Below, in pieces: positions 50,342-59,542 of a stretch of DNA of 60,968 nt (within the stretch, counting starts at the first letter, position 1; each line of letters begins with the position of its first letter). The notes under the pieces are model-generated. The model searched no databases. It was not told the origin of the DNA and worked only from the letters and a program-made list of their open reading frames with translations. The stretch is from JAYEIA01 sp964472505 (GTDB taxonomy: Bacteria > Bacteroidota > Bacteroidia > Bacteroidales > JAADGE01): the NCBI GenBank assembly GCA_964472505.1, contig CAYYQW010000018.1, positions 1 through 60,968 of the forward strand, read 5' to 3'. The translations under genes were made by a program, and so were the position numbers.

Positions 50342-51196
50342 ATGAGCAAAGAAAACAATAATAAACAACTTAAACGCCTGCTTCATCAGCAGAAAGAACC
50401 GGAAGATATTTTGCAAGAACAAATAGCAGCCGGCCTCAAAGAACACCGCCGACCCAACTTAAGCCTTTTCTTTTCAGCATTTACAGCAGGGCTGGAAGTT
50501 GGTTTCAGCATCTTTCTGATGGCTATTTTCTATTCCATGTTTGTACATGAAATATCAGCATCTGCCATGCACTTTCTGTTGGCTGCCGCATATTCGCTTG
50601 GTTTTATTTTTGTTATTATCGGACGCTCGGAACTTTTTACCGAACATACCGTGTTGGCGGTTTTACCTGTTTTAGACAAACGAGCCGGCATACGAAGTTT
50701 AGCAAGCTTATGGGGAATTATATTTTCGGGAAACCTCATAGGCGGTTACTTTTTCGCTTTTTTTCTTACCATAGTAGGCCCGCAATTAGGCATTGTAGAT
50801 GAAAAGTCTTTTGAAGCTCTGGCAAATAAAATGATACAATTTGATTGGGAAATAATCCTCGGAAGCGGTTTGTTGGCCGGTTGGCTAATGGGTCTCTTAT
50901 CGTGGATGGTAGCTTCGGCTCAAGAAACCATCAGTCGCATTTTAGTGGTTATGTTTATTACCACCACCATAGGTCTGGGCGGACTACACCACTGCATTGT
51001 AGGCTCAATTGAGGTTTTTACCGGTTTAATCAGCTCTCCGGCCATCAGTTGGTCTGATTATATTCACTTTCAAATATGGGCAACCGTAGGGAATTCCGTT
51101 GGAGGCGTTGTTTTCGTAGCTATTTTAAAGTTTGCTCATGTGAAAACCAGTCATAAAGAAGGCCCTAATCCGGAGAAACAGCTTGAAGAAAAATAA
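50342..51196 (+). CDS. Formate/nitrite transporter family channel
   Basis: 284-aa inner-membrane protein of the FNT family (pentameric aquaporin-like channels for formate, nitrite or hydrosulfide). A cytoplasmic N-terminal helix (1 to about 40) is followed by six membrane segments. GRSELFTEHTVLAVLPVLDK and FSGNLIGGYF near 98-140, then HHCIVGSIEVFTGLISSP near 221-238 are FNT signatures and include the conserved central histidine region. It is closer to the YfdC-like branch with N-terminal extension than to FocA. The transported anion is not determined. Confidence 0.85.
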   Translation: MSKENNNKQLKRLLHQQKEPEDILQEQIAAGLKEHRRPNLSLFFSAFTAGLEVGFSIFLMAIFYSMFVHEISASAMHFLLAAAYSLGFIFVIIGRSELFTEHTVLAVLPVLDKRAGIRSLASLWGIIFSGNLIGGYFFAFFLTIVGPQLGIVDEKSFEALANKMIQFDWEIILGSGLLAGWLMGLLSWMVASAQETISRILVVMFITTTIGLGGLHHCIVGSIEVFTGLISSPAISWSDYIHFQIWATVGNSVGGVVFVAILKFAHVKTSHKEGPNPEKQLEEK

Positions 51197-51359
51197 ATTT
51201 TGATCGGGGCGGCAATAAAACATTTGCACGCAAAATGTTAATCTCACTAAATTATACGGACAACCCTCTGATTGGCTGTGCATGAATTACCCAAAACTCA
51301 AGTGTCTTCATGAACGAAAACGCTTGAGAATATTAGTTTATTCAAATCAATACACTGAT

Positions 51360-53144
51360 TTATTTTATCTGTATTTTAAAATCCCGACCCAAAGCCCGGA
51401 GTATCCATTCTCCGCTTTCTTTTACAATTTGAGCATCGGAATAGCCAAAACGAAAACCGTCAATAAAAATTCTATTCTCATCAACAATCTGCGCAGTGAT
51501 ACTACTCGGGGCACCCGAAGAAAATCGCTGATCAATATGCATGCCTTCTATTTTGCCGCGCCGATTCAGTACCAACAACAAACCAATTTCTTTTTCGGCA
51601 TGGATCAGGCGCACCCAATAATGGTTGGAATATTTTGCATCGGGTAAGCGGTAAAAATTATAGCCTAAAAAGGCTCCTTTCTGTCCGGTTAAGTCTGTCC
51701 ACATCTGCTTAAGCTTATTTTTGGAAATCAACAGCCTCAGGGACAATCCTCCCTGCCTGTGAATACACTTAAAATTCTCTTGCCCAAAAGCCACGGCAAG
51801 TTTTTGAGCTTTCTTAAATCTGCGGCTGTCTTCACTTAAATTTTGTTGAAAGGCCACATCCAATATCGAAGGACTGTTTTCGGAAGCTGTAAAATTAATT
51901 TTTCCGTCTTTTTGTTCTGCCGCGTAATCAAACTTGGCAATACTCAGTTTGCTCGGGAAATCTATGACTTTATCACTTAACGGAACAGGTAATTTCGTGT
52001 AGGGTTCATCAAAGAGTATGTTATGAATTTGGCTGTTAATTTCACGATTCAAAATTACTGTTTTACCAATTCCCCCAAGCTCATGCGTATGGTTTGTGAG
52101 TACGGCAATGTATAAATCATCATCCGGGAAAAAACCGGCTTCACACACATAACCCAAAGTACCGCCGTCGTGAAATACATACTTGTGCCCTTTACGCATC
52201 CCTGTTTGCCAACCATAAGCATAATGATCTCTGCCGGATCTCTTCTGTTTTTTTAAAAGCATTTCGGTATGAAGATCGTCCAACACGCGGCCGTTATTTA
52301 CAGCATACATCCACTTATGAATGTCGGCAACAGAAGCAAAAGCTCCGCCTGCTCCCAACATCCAACTGTCATGCCAAAATTCCGGTTCTTTATGACTATT
52401 GGGCAAACCGAGATAAGGCTTAGAAAGTTGAACTTCGCTTACATTGTGAGAACCAAAAGCACTCGACTCCATACCCAAATCATCAAAAAATGAATTTTTT
52501 AAAAAATCTCCGTAAGACATTCCGGAAAGCTGTTCAATTGTGGCCGCAAGCAGAATATAATTAATGTTGCCGTAATCAAAGGCTTTTCCGGGCGTGTCGT
52601 ACAAACTGAGTTCTCCGAAATAATGCACCAAGTCGTGAGTGCTTATAGGCTGTGCTTCGGGAAAAATCACATTTTCAATATCATAACTTTTACTTCTTGC
52701 AAAATCCTCATTTATACCGGCAGTCATGCTAAGCAGATGATGAATTTTAACTTGTTTCATTGCTTGTCCCAATTCCGGAAAGAAATCATAAACTGTGTTG
52801 TCAAGCGAAATTTTTTCTTCCTGCACTAATTTTAAAATTGCCGTTCCGGTAAATGTTTTTGTGAAACTGCCAAGGCCGTATATTGAGCCCTTAGTATTGT
52901 TTTTCTTATTCTCAAAATCAGCATATCCGTAGCTTTTACAGAACACCGTATTTTCTTTGTGCGCTAACAATACCGTTCCCGAAAACCGCCCGTAATAGGC
53001 ATAAGCATTTAATAGACTATCAATACGGCTGCTTTTTATATCATAATTTGTTGTATTGGCAGAAGCTTCCGGCCAAGTTGATTGCGAACTGCTGCTATTT
53101 GTAAAAACTAATACCAACATGATACTTAATAGGCTTAATTTCAT
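51360..53144 (-). CDS. Serine hydrolase of the beta-lactamase/class C family
   Basis: 594 aa from the ATG at 53144; this start gives a signal peptide (MKLSLLSIMLVLVF). The catalytic motifs of the penicillin-binding/AmpC fold are S93-F-T-K96, Y191-G-N193 and H325-D-G-G. After about 380 comes a C-terminal domain with beta-rich sequence as seen in many Bacteroidota class C-like hydrolases. It probably acts in the periplasm on peptides or esters; there is no specific reason to call it an antibiotic resistance enzyme. Confidence 0.85.
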   Translation of the reverse strand: MKLSLLSIMLVLVFTNSSSSQSTWPEASANTTNYDIKSSRIDSLLNAYAYYGRFSGTVLLAHKENTVFCKSYGYADFENKKNNTKGSIYGLGSFTKTFTGTAILKLVQEEKISLDNTVYDFFPELGQAMKQVKIHHLLSMTAGINEDFARSKSYDIENVIFPEAQPISTHDLVHYFGELSLYDTPGKAFDYGNINYILLAATIEQLSGMSYGDFLKNSFFDDLGMESSAFGSHNVSEVQLSKPYLGLPNSHKEPEFWHDSWMLGAGGAFASVADIHKWMYAVNNGRVLDDLHTEMLLKKQKRSGRDHYAYGWQTGMRKGHKYVFHDGGTLGYVCEAGFFPDDDLYIAVLTNHTHELGGIGKTVILNREINSQIHNILFDEPYTKLPVPLSDKVIDFPSKLSIAKFDYAAEQKDGKINFTASENSPSILDVAFQQNLSEDSRRFKKAQKLAVAFGQENFKCIHRQGGLSLRLLISKNKLKQMWTDLTGQKGAFLGYNFYRLPDAKYSNHYWVRLIHAEKEIGLLLVLNRRGKIEGMHIDQRFSSGAPSSITAQIVDENRIFIDGFRFGYSDAQIVKESGEWILRALGRDFKIQIK

Positions 53145-53386
53145 TTTAAAAAGTTTTGGATGAATAAATGCAGTTATCAAAGATTATTGATTTTACAACG
53201 TACGACACTGCGGAAAGGTTACATCTTGGGGGTAATATCATACATGTATTTCAAGCTGCCGGGACAGTCTTACAAACAGTAAAGATTTCCTTAAATATAA
53301 TGCAGGAAAGGCTTAGCTGTGACAAAAATTTACATTTTGAAGAATAAGAAATATAAGCTTCGGCTGAACATTTGTACCCGGCGCAT

Positions 53387-53425
53387 AAAAAAACAGATTG
53401 ACAAAAATTGTCAATCTGTTTTTTT
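53387..53425. terminator. Intrinsic terminator for the beta-helix lipoprotein gene
   Basis: ACAGATTGACAA-AAA-TTGTCAATCTGT (53393-53419) is a perfect 12-bp stem with A-run on the left and T-run on the right, usable in both directions. It is 27 bp beyond the stop of the leftward gene at 53446. Confidence 0.9.
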
Positions 53426-53445
53426 ATGTTCTGCAACCGTTTTAA

Positions 53446-55521
53446 TTAGGGTGTATATGTGTTGGCTGAAGCATTGTTTGTGAATGTATTATTGGCTCCG
53501 GCTGCTTCAATATCATTAATGGTACCGGCACCTTGCCAGTAAACACCTGAGCCGTCGCTGTTTTCAATAATTGAATTGGTTATGCTGATTACTGCAGCTT
53601 CATCTCCGCCTACGCTTGTGAAAGGGTCTTCGTAATTATCCAAATCCATGGATTCTCCGCCGGCATAAGACAGGTGTACATAATCCAATTCGTTTCTTGC
53701 ATCAGCGGTTTCTATCCAAATACCGCCCCAATATATTTGTCCGGCTTCATTGGAAGTATTTATGCTTATCATATCGCTTGAATTACCAATGGCAGTAAGG
53801 TAACCACTGTCGGTAACTTTAAAGAACAAGTCTTCATCAACTTCTATATTTACACCGGGCGATAAACTCAGACCGGCCTTTACTCCAATGGTTCCGGTGA
53901 TATGATATTTGGCGGTTCCGTTTAAAGCATTCCAAGTACTTTCTTGCGTAAGCGAACTGCCAAATACTTCAACCCCGTCCCAAGCGTTTCCGGAAAAACT
54001 TGTGTTTCCGTCAATCATTGAGGCTTGGTTGGCTTCCAGGCCAATGGCTTTATCGGCATTATCATTAAAAGTATTACCTTCAAAATCAAGTAATTCTCCG
54101 AATCTGATATACATACCGTAGCCGGCACTGTTAAGAATTTCAGAATTAACTACTGCAATTTTTCCGCCTTCTGTTACAGCCAAATTGGTTTGAAGATCAA
54201 CATAGTCGTCAAAATCAGTAAATTCAGAATTTCCGGCATAAGAAATTTCAACATTAGAGAGAATATTTCTTGTGTCTTGAGATTCTATTTTCAAACCTTT
54301 CCAGTAAATACCGGAACTCGCAGATGCTGAAGTCATAACAATTTTATCGCCGCCGGAAGCGTCTGCTACAAATACGCCGTCGGACTGTACTTCAATTTCT
54401 ACATCTTGTGCCAAATCAATATGTACTCCGGCATCAATGGCTAAATAAGAATTTACATAAATACTTCCGCTGAAATAGTATTTTGCGCTTCCTGCTAATT
54501 TTGTAAGTGTAAGTTCGCCGGTTTCATCAAGTGATGAACCAAATACCTCTACATCGTTTAGGTTTCCGCTAAAACTTGTGTTTCCGTCAATCATTGTGGC
54601 TTGTTTTATCGTTAAACCAATGCCGTTGGCAGCATTATCTTCAAAGATATTATTACTAAAGCTGAGCAATTCTCCGTATCGGATATACATACCGTAGCCT
54701 TTGCTGTTATTTACTATGGAGTTGTTAATATTAAGCACGCCGCCGTCAAGCAGGGCTATGGCTGCTTCAGTGTCAACATAATCGTCAAAATCGGTAAATT
54801 CAGAATTTCCGGCATAACTGATATTTACATAATTAAGCTCGTTTCGTATGTCCGTGGAAACAATTTTTATTCCTTTCCAATGTTGTCCGCCCGAAGCATT
54901 TGAAGCAGTCATATTAATCATCTCACCGCTTGTTCCGGAAGCCATAAGTACGCCGTTTTCGGTAACGGTAAGGACTACATCTTCTTCTGCGTGAATAAGC
55001 ACGCCGGGCTCAATGGTTAATTCAGCACTCAAATAGGTATTTCCGGTAAGTATATAATCCGGAACCACAGGACTGTCAATATGATTCGTCCAAGTTGTGT
55101 TTTCAGTTATTTCCCCTTCTATGGATTCTGTTTCATCGCTTCCGCCGTTGGTAGCTGTTAGAATAACCTGATCCGAGTCTTGCGCATTTCCGTTTGATAC
55201 GGTAAGCGTAATCACATAATCGCCCACAACATCGGGTGTAATGGTAGGCTTAACGGCTGAATCGTCGTCCAACATTGCTGCACTGCCGGCCGGTTTGCTG
55301 TCTATCATCCATTCATAAGAAAGTGTTCCTTCAGATGCTTCAGATTTACTGCCGTCCAGCGTAACAACTTGGTTTACGGCAACAGTCATGTCTGCCCCTG
55401 CGTCTGCTGTAATGCTTGTGTTCATACTCTCGTCTTTTTCACATGCTGAAAATGTAAATACTATCATCATCAACAGTAATGTGAAAAAATTAAAATTTTT
55501 AAGTTTGAATATCTGTTTCAT
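53446..55521 (-). CDS. PKD-domain, tandem-repeat beta-helix lipoprotein
   Basis: 691-aa surface lipoprotein (lipobox FTFSAC). A PKD domain spans about 36-125 (ADAGADMTVAVNQVVTLDGS, then SYEWMID and DYVITLTVSNG). It is followed by three repeats of about 180-190 residues starting near 133, 326 and 516, the last shortened at its C-terminus. Each reads as a right-handed beta-helix segment; repeats 1 and 2 share identical blocks such as SYAGNSEFTDFDDYVD and MIDGNTSFSGN. There are no catalytic residues I recognise. It is probably a surface adhesin or carbohydrate-binding protein. No C-terminal sorting domain was seen. Confidence 0.75.
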   Translation of the reverse strand: MKQIFKLKNFNFFTLLLMMIVFTFSACEKDESMNTSITADAGADMTVAVNQVVTLDGSKSEASEGTLSYEWMIDSKPAGSAAMLDDDSAVKPTITPDVVGDYVITLTVSNGNAQDSDQVILTATNGGSDETESIEGEITENTTWTNHIDSPVVPDYILTGNTYLSAELTIEPGVLIHAEEDVVLTVTENGVLMASGTSGEMINMTASNASGGQHWKGIKIVSTDIRNELNYVNISYAGNSEFTDFDDYVDTEAAIALLDGGVLNINNSIVNNSKGYGMYIRYGELLSFSNNIFEDNAANGIGLTIKQATMIDGNTSFSGNLNDVEVFGSSLDETGELTLTKLAGSAKYYFSGSIYVNSYLAIDAGVHIDLAQDVEIEVQSDGVFVADASGGDKIVMTSASASSGIYWKGLKIESQDTRNILSNVEISYAGNSEFTDFDDYVDLQTNLAVTEGGKIAVVNSEILNSAGYGMYIRFGELLDFEGNTFNDNADKAIGLEANQASMIDGNTSFSGNAWDGVEVFGSSLTQESTWNALNGTAKYHITGTIGVKAGLSLSPGVNIEVDEDLFFKVTDSGYLTAIGNSSDMISINTSNEAGQIYWGGIWIETADARNELDYVHLSYAGGESMDLDNYEDPFTSVGGDEAAVISITNSIIENSDGSGVYWQGAGTINDIEAAGANNTFTNNASANTYTP

Positions 55522-55905
55522 AATGTGTTAATTTTTGTTTTAATATAAAAATATCTTTTTATCTTATACAAATTAAAGCCTTTTATTTTTATTATAAACA
55601 AAACTGTTGCGGAATTTTATGAAACCCCTCATTCTTTAGACGAGTGCCAGAAAACACAAAACGGATGAGGTTTTGTTTTTCGAAGGTTTGAACTTAGCCA
55701 CTTTTGTATAACGGAAGGAAAACGACTGCATAAGGTTTTAGCGGAATATAAGCCTGTCTCACCGCGACCAAACTGCGAGCGAGGCATGAACCATAAAGAG
55801 AACCGACTGAGCATTAAGCCTTGAATACCGGGTGCCTTACTAATCCATAATGGTTGCGGACGGCATAATTATATATAGTCAAAATCAACTTAGGTAAAGG
55901 CGCTT
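55522..55905. other. Intergenic region with a terminator-like hairpin but no gene
   Basis: 384 bp between two leftward genes. AAACCCCTCAT (about 55622) and ATGAGGTTTT (about 55665) can form a loose hairpin with a long loop. The remainder (55690-55900) has higher GC than its surroundings and no coding pattern or copy elsewhere in the window. Confidence 0.4.
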
Positions 55906-56895
55906 TTATGCCCGGTCTTTATCGGCAATGTTGAGCCACACTTTCTCTTCGTATATTCGCCTGATTGCTTTCATTTGCTCCGCAGTGAGCTCGGGCTGCG
56001 CCGATGCCTGAACATTTGAAACTACCTGCTCGGGCCTTGAGGCGCCGGGTATAACACAACTGATTTCCGGAAACATCAAAATCCACTTCAAAGCCATTGC
56101 CGGCAGATTAGCCGCAGTCGGGAACAGTTTTTTTATTTCTTCAACGGCATCTAAGCCTTTCTCAAAATCCACTCCGGCAAAAGTTTCTCCGTAATCCAAA
56201 GCATCCTCTTCCGAGAATGAGCGATGGTCTTCATCATTAAAAGTAGTTGAATCCGAAAATTTACCGGTCAGCAATCCGCTGGCTAAAGGCACGCGTGCAA
56301 TAATACCGACATTCCTTTTTGCAGCTTCGGCAAAAAACTGCTCAGAAGGCCTTTGCCGGAGCATATTGAAGATTATCTGAACCGTTGTTACATTGTCGTA
56401 CTCAATGGCTTTCATTGCCTCATCAATGGTACCGACACTCACACCCAGATTTAGAATCTTTCCTTCTTTTTTCAAGTCATCAAATAATTCAAATATTTCA
56501 GGCCGGTAATAGGTTTCAGTCGGCGGGCAATGCAATTGAATCAGATCCAAAGTTTCCAAACCCGTATTTAATAAACTTTCCTCAACAAACGTTCTCAAAA
56601 CTCCGGTTTGATAGGCTGCATCAACATGAGGCGAAAGTTTTCTGCCGCATTTCGTAGCCACATAAATACGCTCGCTGCGTGAACGTACAAAGCGGCCTAC
56701 CGCTTTTTCGCTCTCACCGTTTTCGTACACATCGGCCGTATCAATAAAATTAACGCCTTTATCTGCGGCCGTATTCAAAATCTTTTCGGCTTTCTTGCGA
56801 TCGAATCCGCTACCCCATTTCCCGCCTACTTGCCATGTGCCTAATCCGACTTCCGAAATCTCAAATCCTGTTTTTCCGAGTAATCGCTTTTTCAT
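55906..56895 (-). CDS. Aldo/keto reductase
   Basis: 329-aa NADPH-dependent oxidoreductase of the AKR fold. The catalytic tetrad is D52, Y57, K82 and H122 (in FIDTADVYENG, ATKCG and IQLHCPP). The N-terminal LLGKTGFEISEVGLGTWQVGG is standard for the YhdN/Tas group. The physiological substrate is unknown. It is transcribed alone. Confidence 0.92.
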   Translation of the reverse strand: MKKRLLGKTGFEISEVGLGTWQVGGKWGSGFDRKKAEKILNTAADKGVNFIDTADVYENGESEKAVGRFVRSRSERIYVATKCGRKLSPHVDAAYQTGVLRTFVEESLLNTGLETLDLIQLHCPPTETYYRPEIFELFDDLKKEGKILNLGVSVGTIDEAMKAIEYDNVTTVQIIFNMLRQRPSEQFFAEAAKRNVGIIARVPLASGLLTGKFSDSTTFNDEDHRSFSEEDALDYGETFAGVDFEKGLDAVEEIKKLFPTAANLPAMALKWILMFPEISCVIPGASRPEQVVSNVQASAQPELTAEQMKAIRRIYEEKVWLNIADKDRA

Positions 56896-57230
56896 TTTGC
56901 TGCTTTTTTATGTTCAAATAATTAGTTCTCTGCCTAATGTAATCATTTATTTTCGAAACACAAGCGATGAACAATAAAAATTTATGCAGGATAAAACAGA
57001 AAAAAAAACTTTCGGTTAAGTTTATGAGCTGAAAATATATTGGGGGAGAAGCGACTATTTGTATTGAGCTGTTGAGAAGAGCTGCCATTTTTTTGTGAGC
57101 CGCCAACACAAGCATCTTATTAATAATTTTGCTTTACTTAATCTGCTTTGTAAACATGTTACCGCATATTGGCAGTTGACTGCTGCCGGTGATTACCCGA
57201 CACAAATATCTGCGCCAATGAGAAAGTCGT
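56896..57230. other. Intergenic region with no recognised gene
   Basis: 335 bp of AT-rich sequence at the border between ordinary genes and the RHS-remnant region. No terminator, repeat or credible ORF was found. Confidence 0.5.
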
Positions 57231-57665
57231 TTACCGCCCAAATAGACCTGCCCATGTTTTCTTACTCATAATTTGTCTGATTTCGTTTGATAAAAACAAA
57301 TAATCATCCGCAATTTCTTCCCCTTTGTCTGAAACTAAGATGCTTTCAAGCTTGTTGAGAATTACTGTCAATTTATTTTTCCAAGCTTCCTTTTCCGTTC
57401 TTGATTGGCTTGTCTTATAACTGGAGAGGGCCAAATTACCTAAAGCGATTAATTCTTTTCCGGATGAAGGAATCGGATGGGAATTAATCACCATAATTTT
57501 TTTGTTTTGCAATATGTTAATTCGCTTCCGCTCAATTCTTTTGGCATGTATTGAGGGGCCAAAAAAATTTTCAATAAAATCGTTAACGGCGTCTTTCTTA
57601 GGTTTTGAAATAATTTCCATATCCACCTCAGACAATTTGTCAATTAAACTTTGTATATCGCTCAT
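57231..57665 (-). CDS. Hypothetical protein, 144 aa
   Basis: Not recognised. Charged, helical, soluble, without signal peptide. The N-terminus (MSDIQSLIDKLSEVDMEII) is helical; the middle FFGPSIHAKRIERKRINILQNKKI is strongly basic, and the end is KKTWAGLFGR. It lies at the left end of the leftward run of small orphan genes associated with RHS remnants, so an accessory role (for example immunity or orphan cargo) is possible but unsupported by motifs. Confidence 0.5.
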   Translation of the reverse strand: MSDIQSLIDKLSEVDMEIISKPKKDAVNDFIENFFGPSIHAKRIERKRINILQNKKIMVINSHPIPSSGKELIALGNLALSSYKTSQSRTEKEAWKNKLTVILNKLESILVSDKGEEIADDYLFLSNEIRQIMSKKTWAGLFGR

Positions 57666-57865
57666 CTGCCGAAACCTTTTATTTTATATTCGTTATGCAG
57701 CATCAAATTTAAGCATTATTGTTTTAATTCGATATATTATTTAAACATTTGTTTTTCAGTATTACATGATTTGGATTAAAAAACGACTGAATTAATTCGT
57801 CTTTTGATTGGAACGCCCCAAATACACACAAATGCAAGGACCTTCAGCTTAAATGCAAACTATTT

Positions 57866-58465
57866 TTAGTACTCTTTAGGTTTAACTCCTTTATCCAGAA
57901 GTGCCTTTATTTCATCAACTTCTTTTTTTATGTCTTTATTTTTTAAATATTCCGGTTGGTTTTTTACCCATTCGTACACCATTGGAGACATAAAAGACCA
58001 AGAAGGGTCTTTTCCGCTTATTTTGCAATATTGCATTGTGAAAAGCATAATGTATATGTTGTTATCCAAACAGCAAGATACGTTAAACAGATAACCGTCT
58101 CCGTTAAGATTATTATGATACACTTTAAGAAAAAACAAAACGATGCCTTCATTAATGATTTTTTCATTAAACATCGAGCCAACCATAATAGTCCGAGGAT
58201 AAATCAATTTATCTAATTGGTTAACAAAATGTTTGTTAGGAGTACCACTTTTGACAATAGAATAAAATGTCCTATACTCTTCCTCATAAAGCTTCAAAGA
58301 CTTCAGGTAAACTTCATGAGACAATGTTATTGTGTCATAAACTTTTATAGTGTCATAGACATAAACTGTATCGGTAACACTATGATAAACAGTGCTATTC
58401 TTGGGATTGACGCATGAAAACAATATAGATAAAAGTGTTAAGAAAAGTAATATGGAATACTTCAT
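57866..58465 (-). CDS. Hypothetical lipoprotein, 199 aa
   Basis: The signal peptide ends in a lipobox SILFSC (Cys18). It is followed by a short tandem element, VTDTVYVYDTIKVYDTI, in which VYDTI is repeated, as in many Bacteroidota lipoproteins with a linker after lipidation. The rest is unfamiliar and contains several Cys (SCCLDN, QYCKIS). It begins 10 bp after the stop of RHS remnant 2, the slot normally held by an immunity gene; that position is the only hint of function. Confidence 0.55.
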   Translation of the reverse strand: MKYSILLFLTLLSILFSCVNPKNSTVYHSVTDTVYVYDTIKVYDTITLSHEVYLKSLKLYEEEYRTFYSIVKSGTPNKHFVNQLDKLIYPRTIMVGSMFNEKIINEGIVLFFLKVYHNNLNGDGYLFNVSCCLDNNIYIMLFTMQYCKISGKDPSWSFMSPMVYEWVKNQPEYLKNKDIKKEVDEIKALLDKGVKPKEY

Positions 58466-58475
58466 ATCGGATAGT

Positions 58476-58771
58476 TATTTATTTTTTAAATATTTTTTCG
58501 AACAGAAATGTAACGGCCATAGGAAGAAGAATTCCCGGCTGGGCGAAGTTTGCAACTTCGACCCCGCCGCATCATAAATATATTCTATTTCTTTGCTCTC
58601 GGAACAAGTTCGGGACAGCCCGCCTTCCAAAACTCTCTTTTCAGGCAAATTTAAGAAATTATATGTTGTTGCGAAACAGAATTGGCAAAGTCATAGAAAT
58701 ATTAAGACGGCGGCAGAGCCGAACGTTGAACTTGGTCATTTGTATTGATTACTGCCTTGACTCAACAGAGA
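58476..58771 (-). pseudogene. RHS/YD-repeat remnant 2
   Basis: One minus-strand frame reads TYNFLNLPEKRVLEGG, then KEIEYIYDAAGSK, which is a YD-repeat of an RHS protein (YN-LNLP and YIYDAAG motifs). After AAGSK the frame runs through a perfect palindrome CGAAGTT-TGC-AACTTCG (58544-58560) and loses RHS character, ending at a stop at 58476. No start codon or upstream RHS body is present. Its first 150 bp are repeated at 60046-60195. Confidence 0.7.
58622..58771 (-). repeat. 150-bp direct repeat, copy 1 (RHS core)
   Basis: Matches 60046-60195 at roughly nine positions in ten with no length difference. It lies in the RHS-coding region of remnant 2 and could serve as homology for cassette exchange. 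Confidence 0.85.
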
Positions 58772-58800
58772 CGATATATACCGCACGTATTGCAAAGATA

Positions 58801-59019
58801 TTACTTCTGCCTAAAACAACTCTGATAATATTCAACAGCTTTTAATGTCAGATAAGAGCCGATTGCTGTGCCAAGGAAGAACCAAAATAAATATTGCACT
58901 AATTTGGGAATTTTCAAATCTAAAAAATGAAAATATAATACGCATATCAAAAGAAAAACAGATACACATAAAAAAATTATAAAAACGTATTTGCTAAAAA
59001 AAAACTTTAATCTTTCCAT
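58801..59019 (-). CDS. Small membrane protein, 72 aa
   Basis: Two hydrophobic segments (about 10-30 and 41-60) with a basic start MERLKFFFSKY and a cytoplasm-like tail YYQSCFRQK. The start overlaps the stop of the 65-aa membrane gene by 13 bp, so translation is coupled. No family recognised. Placement directly after an RHS tail suggests, without proof, an immunity role against a membrane-acting toxin. Confidence 0.6.
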   Translation of the reverse strand: MERLKFFFSKYVFIIFLCVSVFLLICVLYFHFLDLKIPKLVQYLFWFFLGTAIGSYLTLKAVEYYQSCFRQK

Positions 59020-59204
59020 TTGTCAAAAAAAATTGCTTGAATTAATATATATATGCAAAGCAGGAAACCTATGACTGACAAAATTAAACCTAAGTTTGTA
59101 GGTAATTCTTCTTCGAAAAAAATAAAAGTTATAACGATGATAAAGGCTATTATATATATAATACGCATCAGTTTAGGGTTAAAGAAGGTATTATTATCTT
59201 TCAT
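59007..59204 (-). CDS. Small membrane protein, 65 aa
   Basis: Two hydrophobic helices (about 14-29 and 36-57) joined by EEELPTNLG. The ATG overlaps the TGA of the RHS tail ORF (ATGA), and its own end overlaps the next small membrane gene by 13 bp. This chain of overlaps makes one translational unit of RHS tail, 65-aa and 72-aa proteins. No family recognised. Confidence 0.6.
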   Translation of the reverse strand: MKDNNTFFNPKLMRIIYIIAFIIVITFIFFEEELPTNLGLILSVIGFLLCIYILIQAIFFDKWKD

Positions 59205-59542
59205 TCTTTCTTTTTTTTAACAATATAATTCATCGCTGATTTTGCTAAATTTGCTGCACCGATAGTAGCGCCACCTATTTTTGCTACTCTGCGTGCCGAA
59301 GCAGGCACCCGCTCGGGTTCAAACACCACACGCACGTTGCCCAAGTGGTCTTTTAAGTGGTATTCGTATTGCCACGTGTTGTCATCTGAATTATACAGTT
59401 TACGGTCTTCGGAGAATAATTGGTACTGCAAATTACCGTCTTCATATACGTAACTGCCGGCGTAATAAATACCCCTAAATCCCCCAAGGGGGACTTGGCC
59501 TGCCGTGTGGGCGATGCTATAATTGTTGGAGTCGTTGGTCAA
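59201..59542 (-). CDS. C-terminal RHS core fragment with variable tail
   Basis: 113-aa open frame. Residues about 24-76 are the end of a Bacteroidota-type RHS core: YYAGSYVYEDGNLQYQLF, then the hallmark YEYHLKDHLGNVRVVFEPE. What follows (SARRVAKIGGATIGAANLAKSAMNYIVKKKKE) is a short variable tail in the position of a toxin tip, Gly/Ala-rich and basic. The first about 23 residues are encoded by the inserted DUF559 element, including its inverted repeat (QVPLGGFRG). So this is a broken 3' piece rather than a full gene. It overlaps the DUF559 gene by 26 bp and the 65-aa gene by 4 bp. Confidence 0.7.
   Translation of the reverse strand: MTNDSNNYSIAHTAGQVPLGGFRGIYYAGSYVYEDGNLQYQLFSEDRKLYNSDDNTWQYEYHLKDHLGNVRVVFEPERVPASARRVAKIGGATIGAANLAKSAMNYIVKKKKE

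Noticed and set aside
51360..53144. Antibiotic-resistance beta-lactamase
   Set aside because: The SxxK, YxN and HxG motifs are shared with many peptidases and esterases, and the protein has a long extra C-terminal domain.
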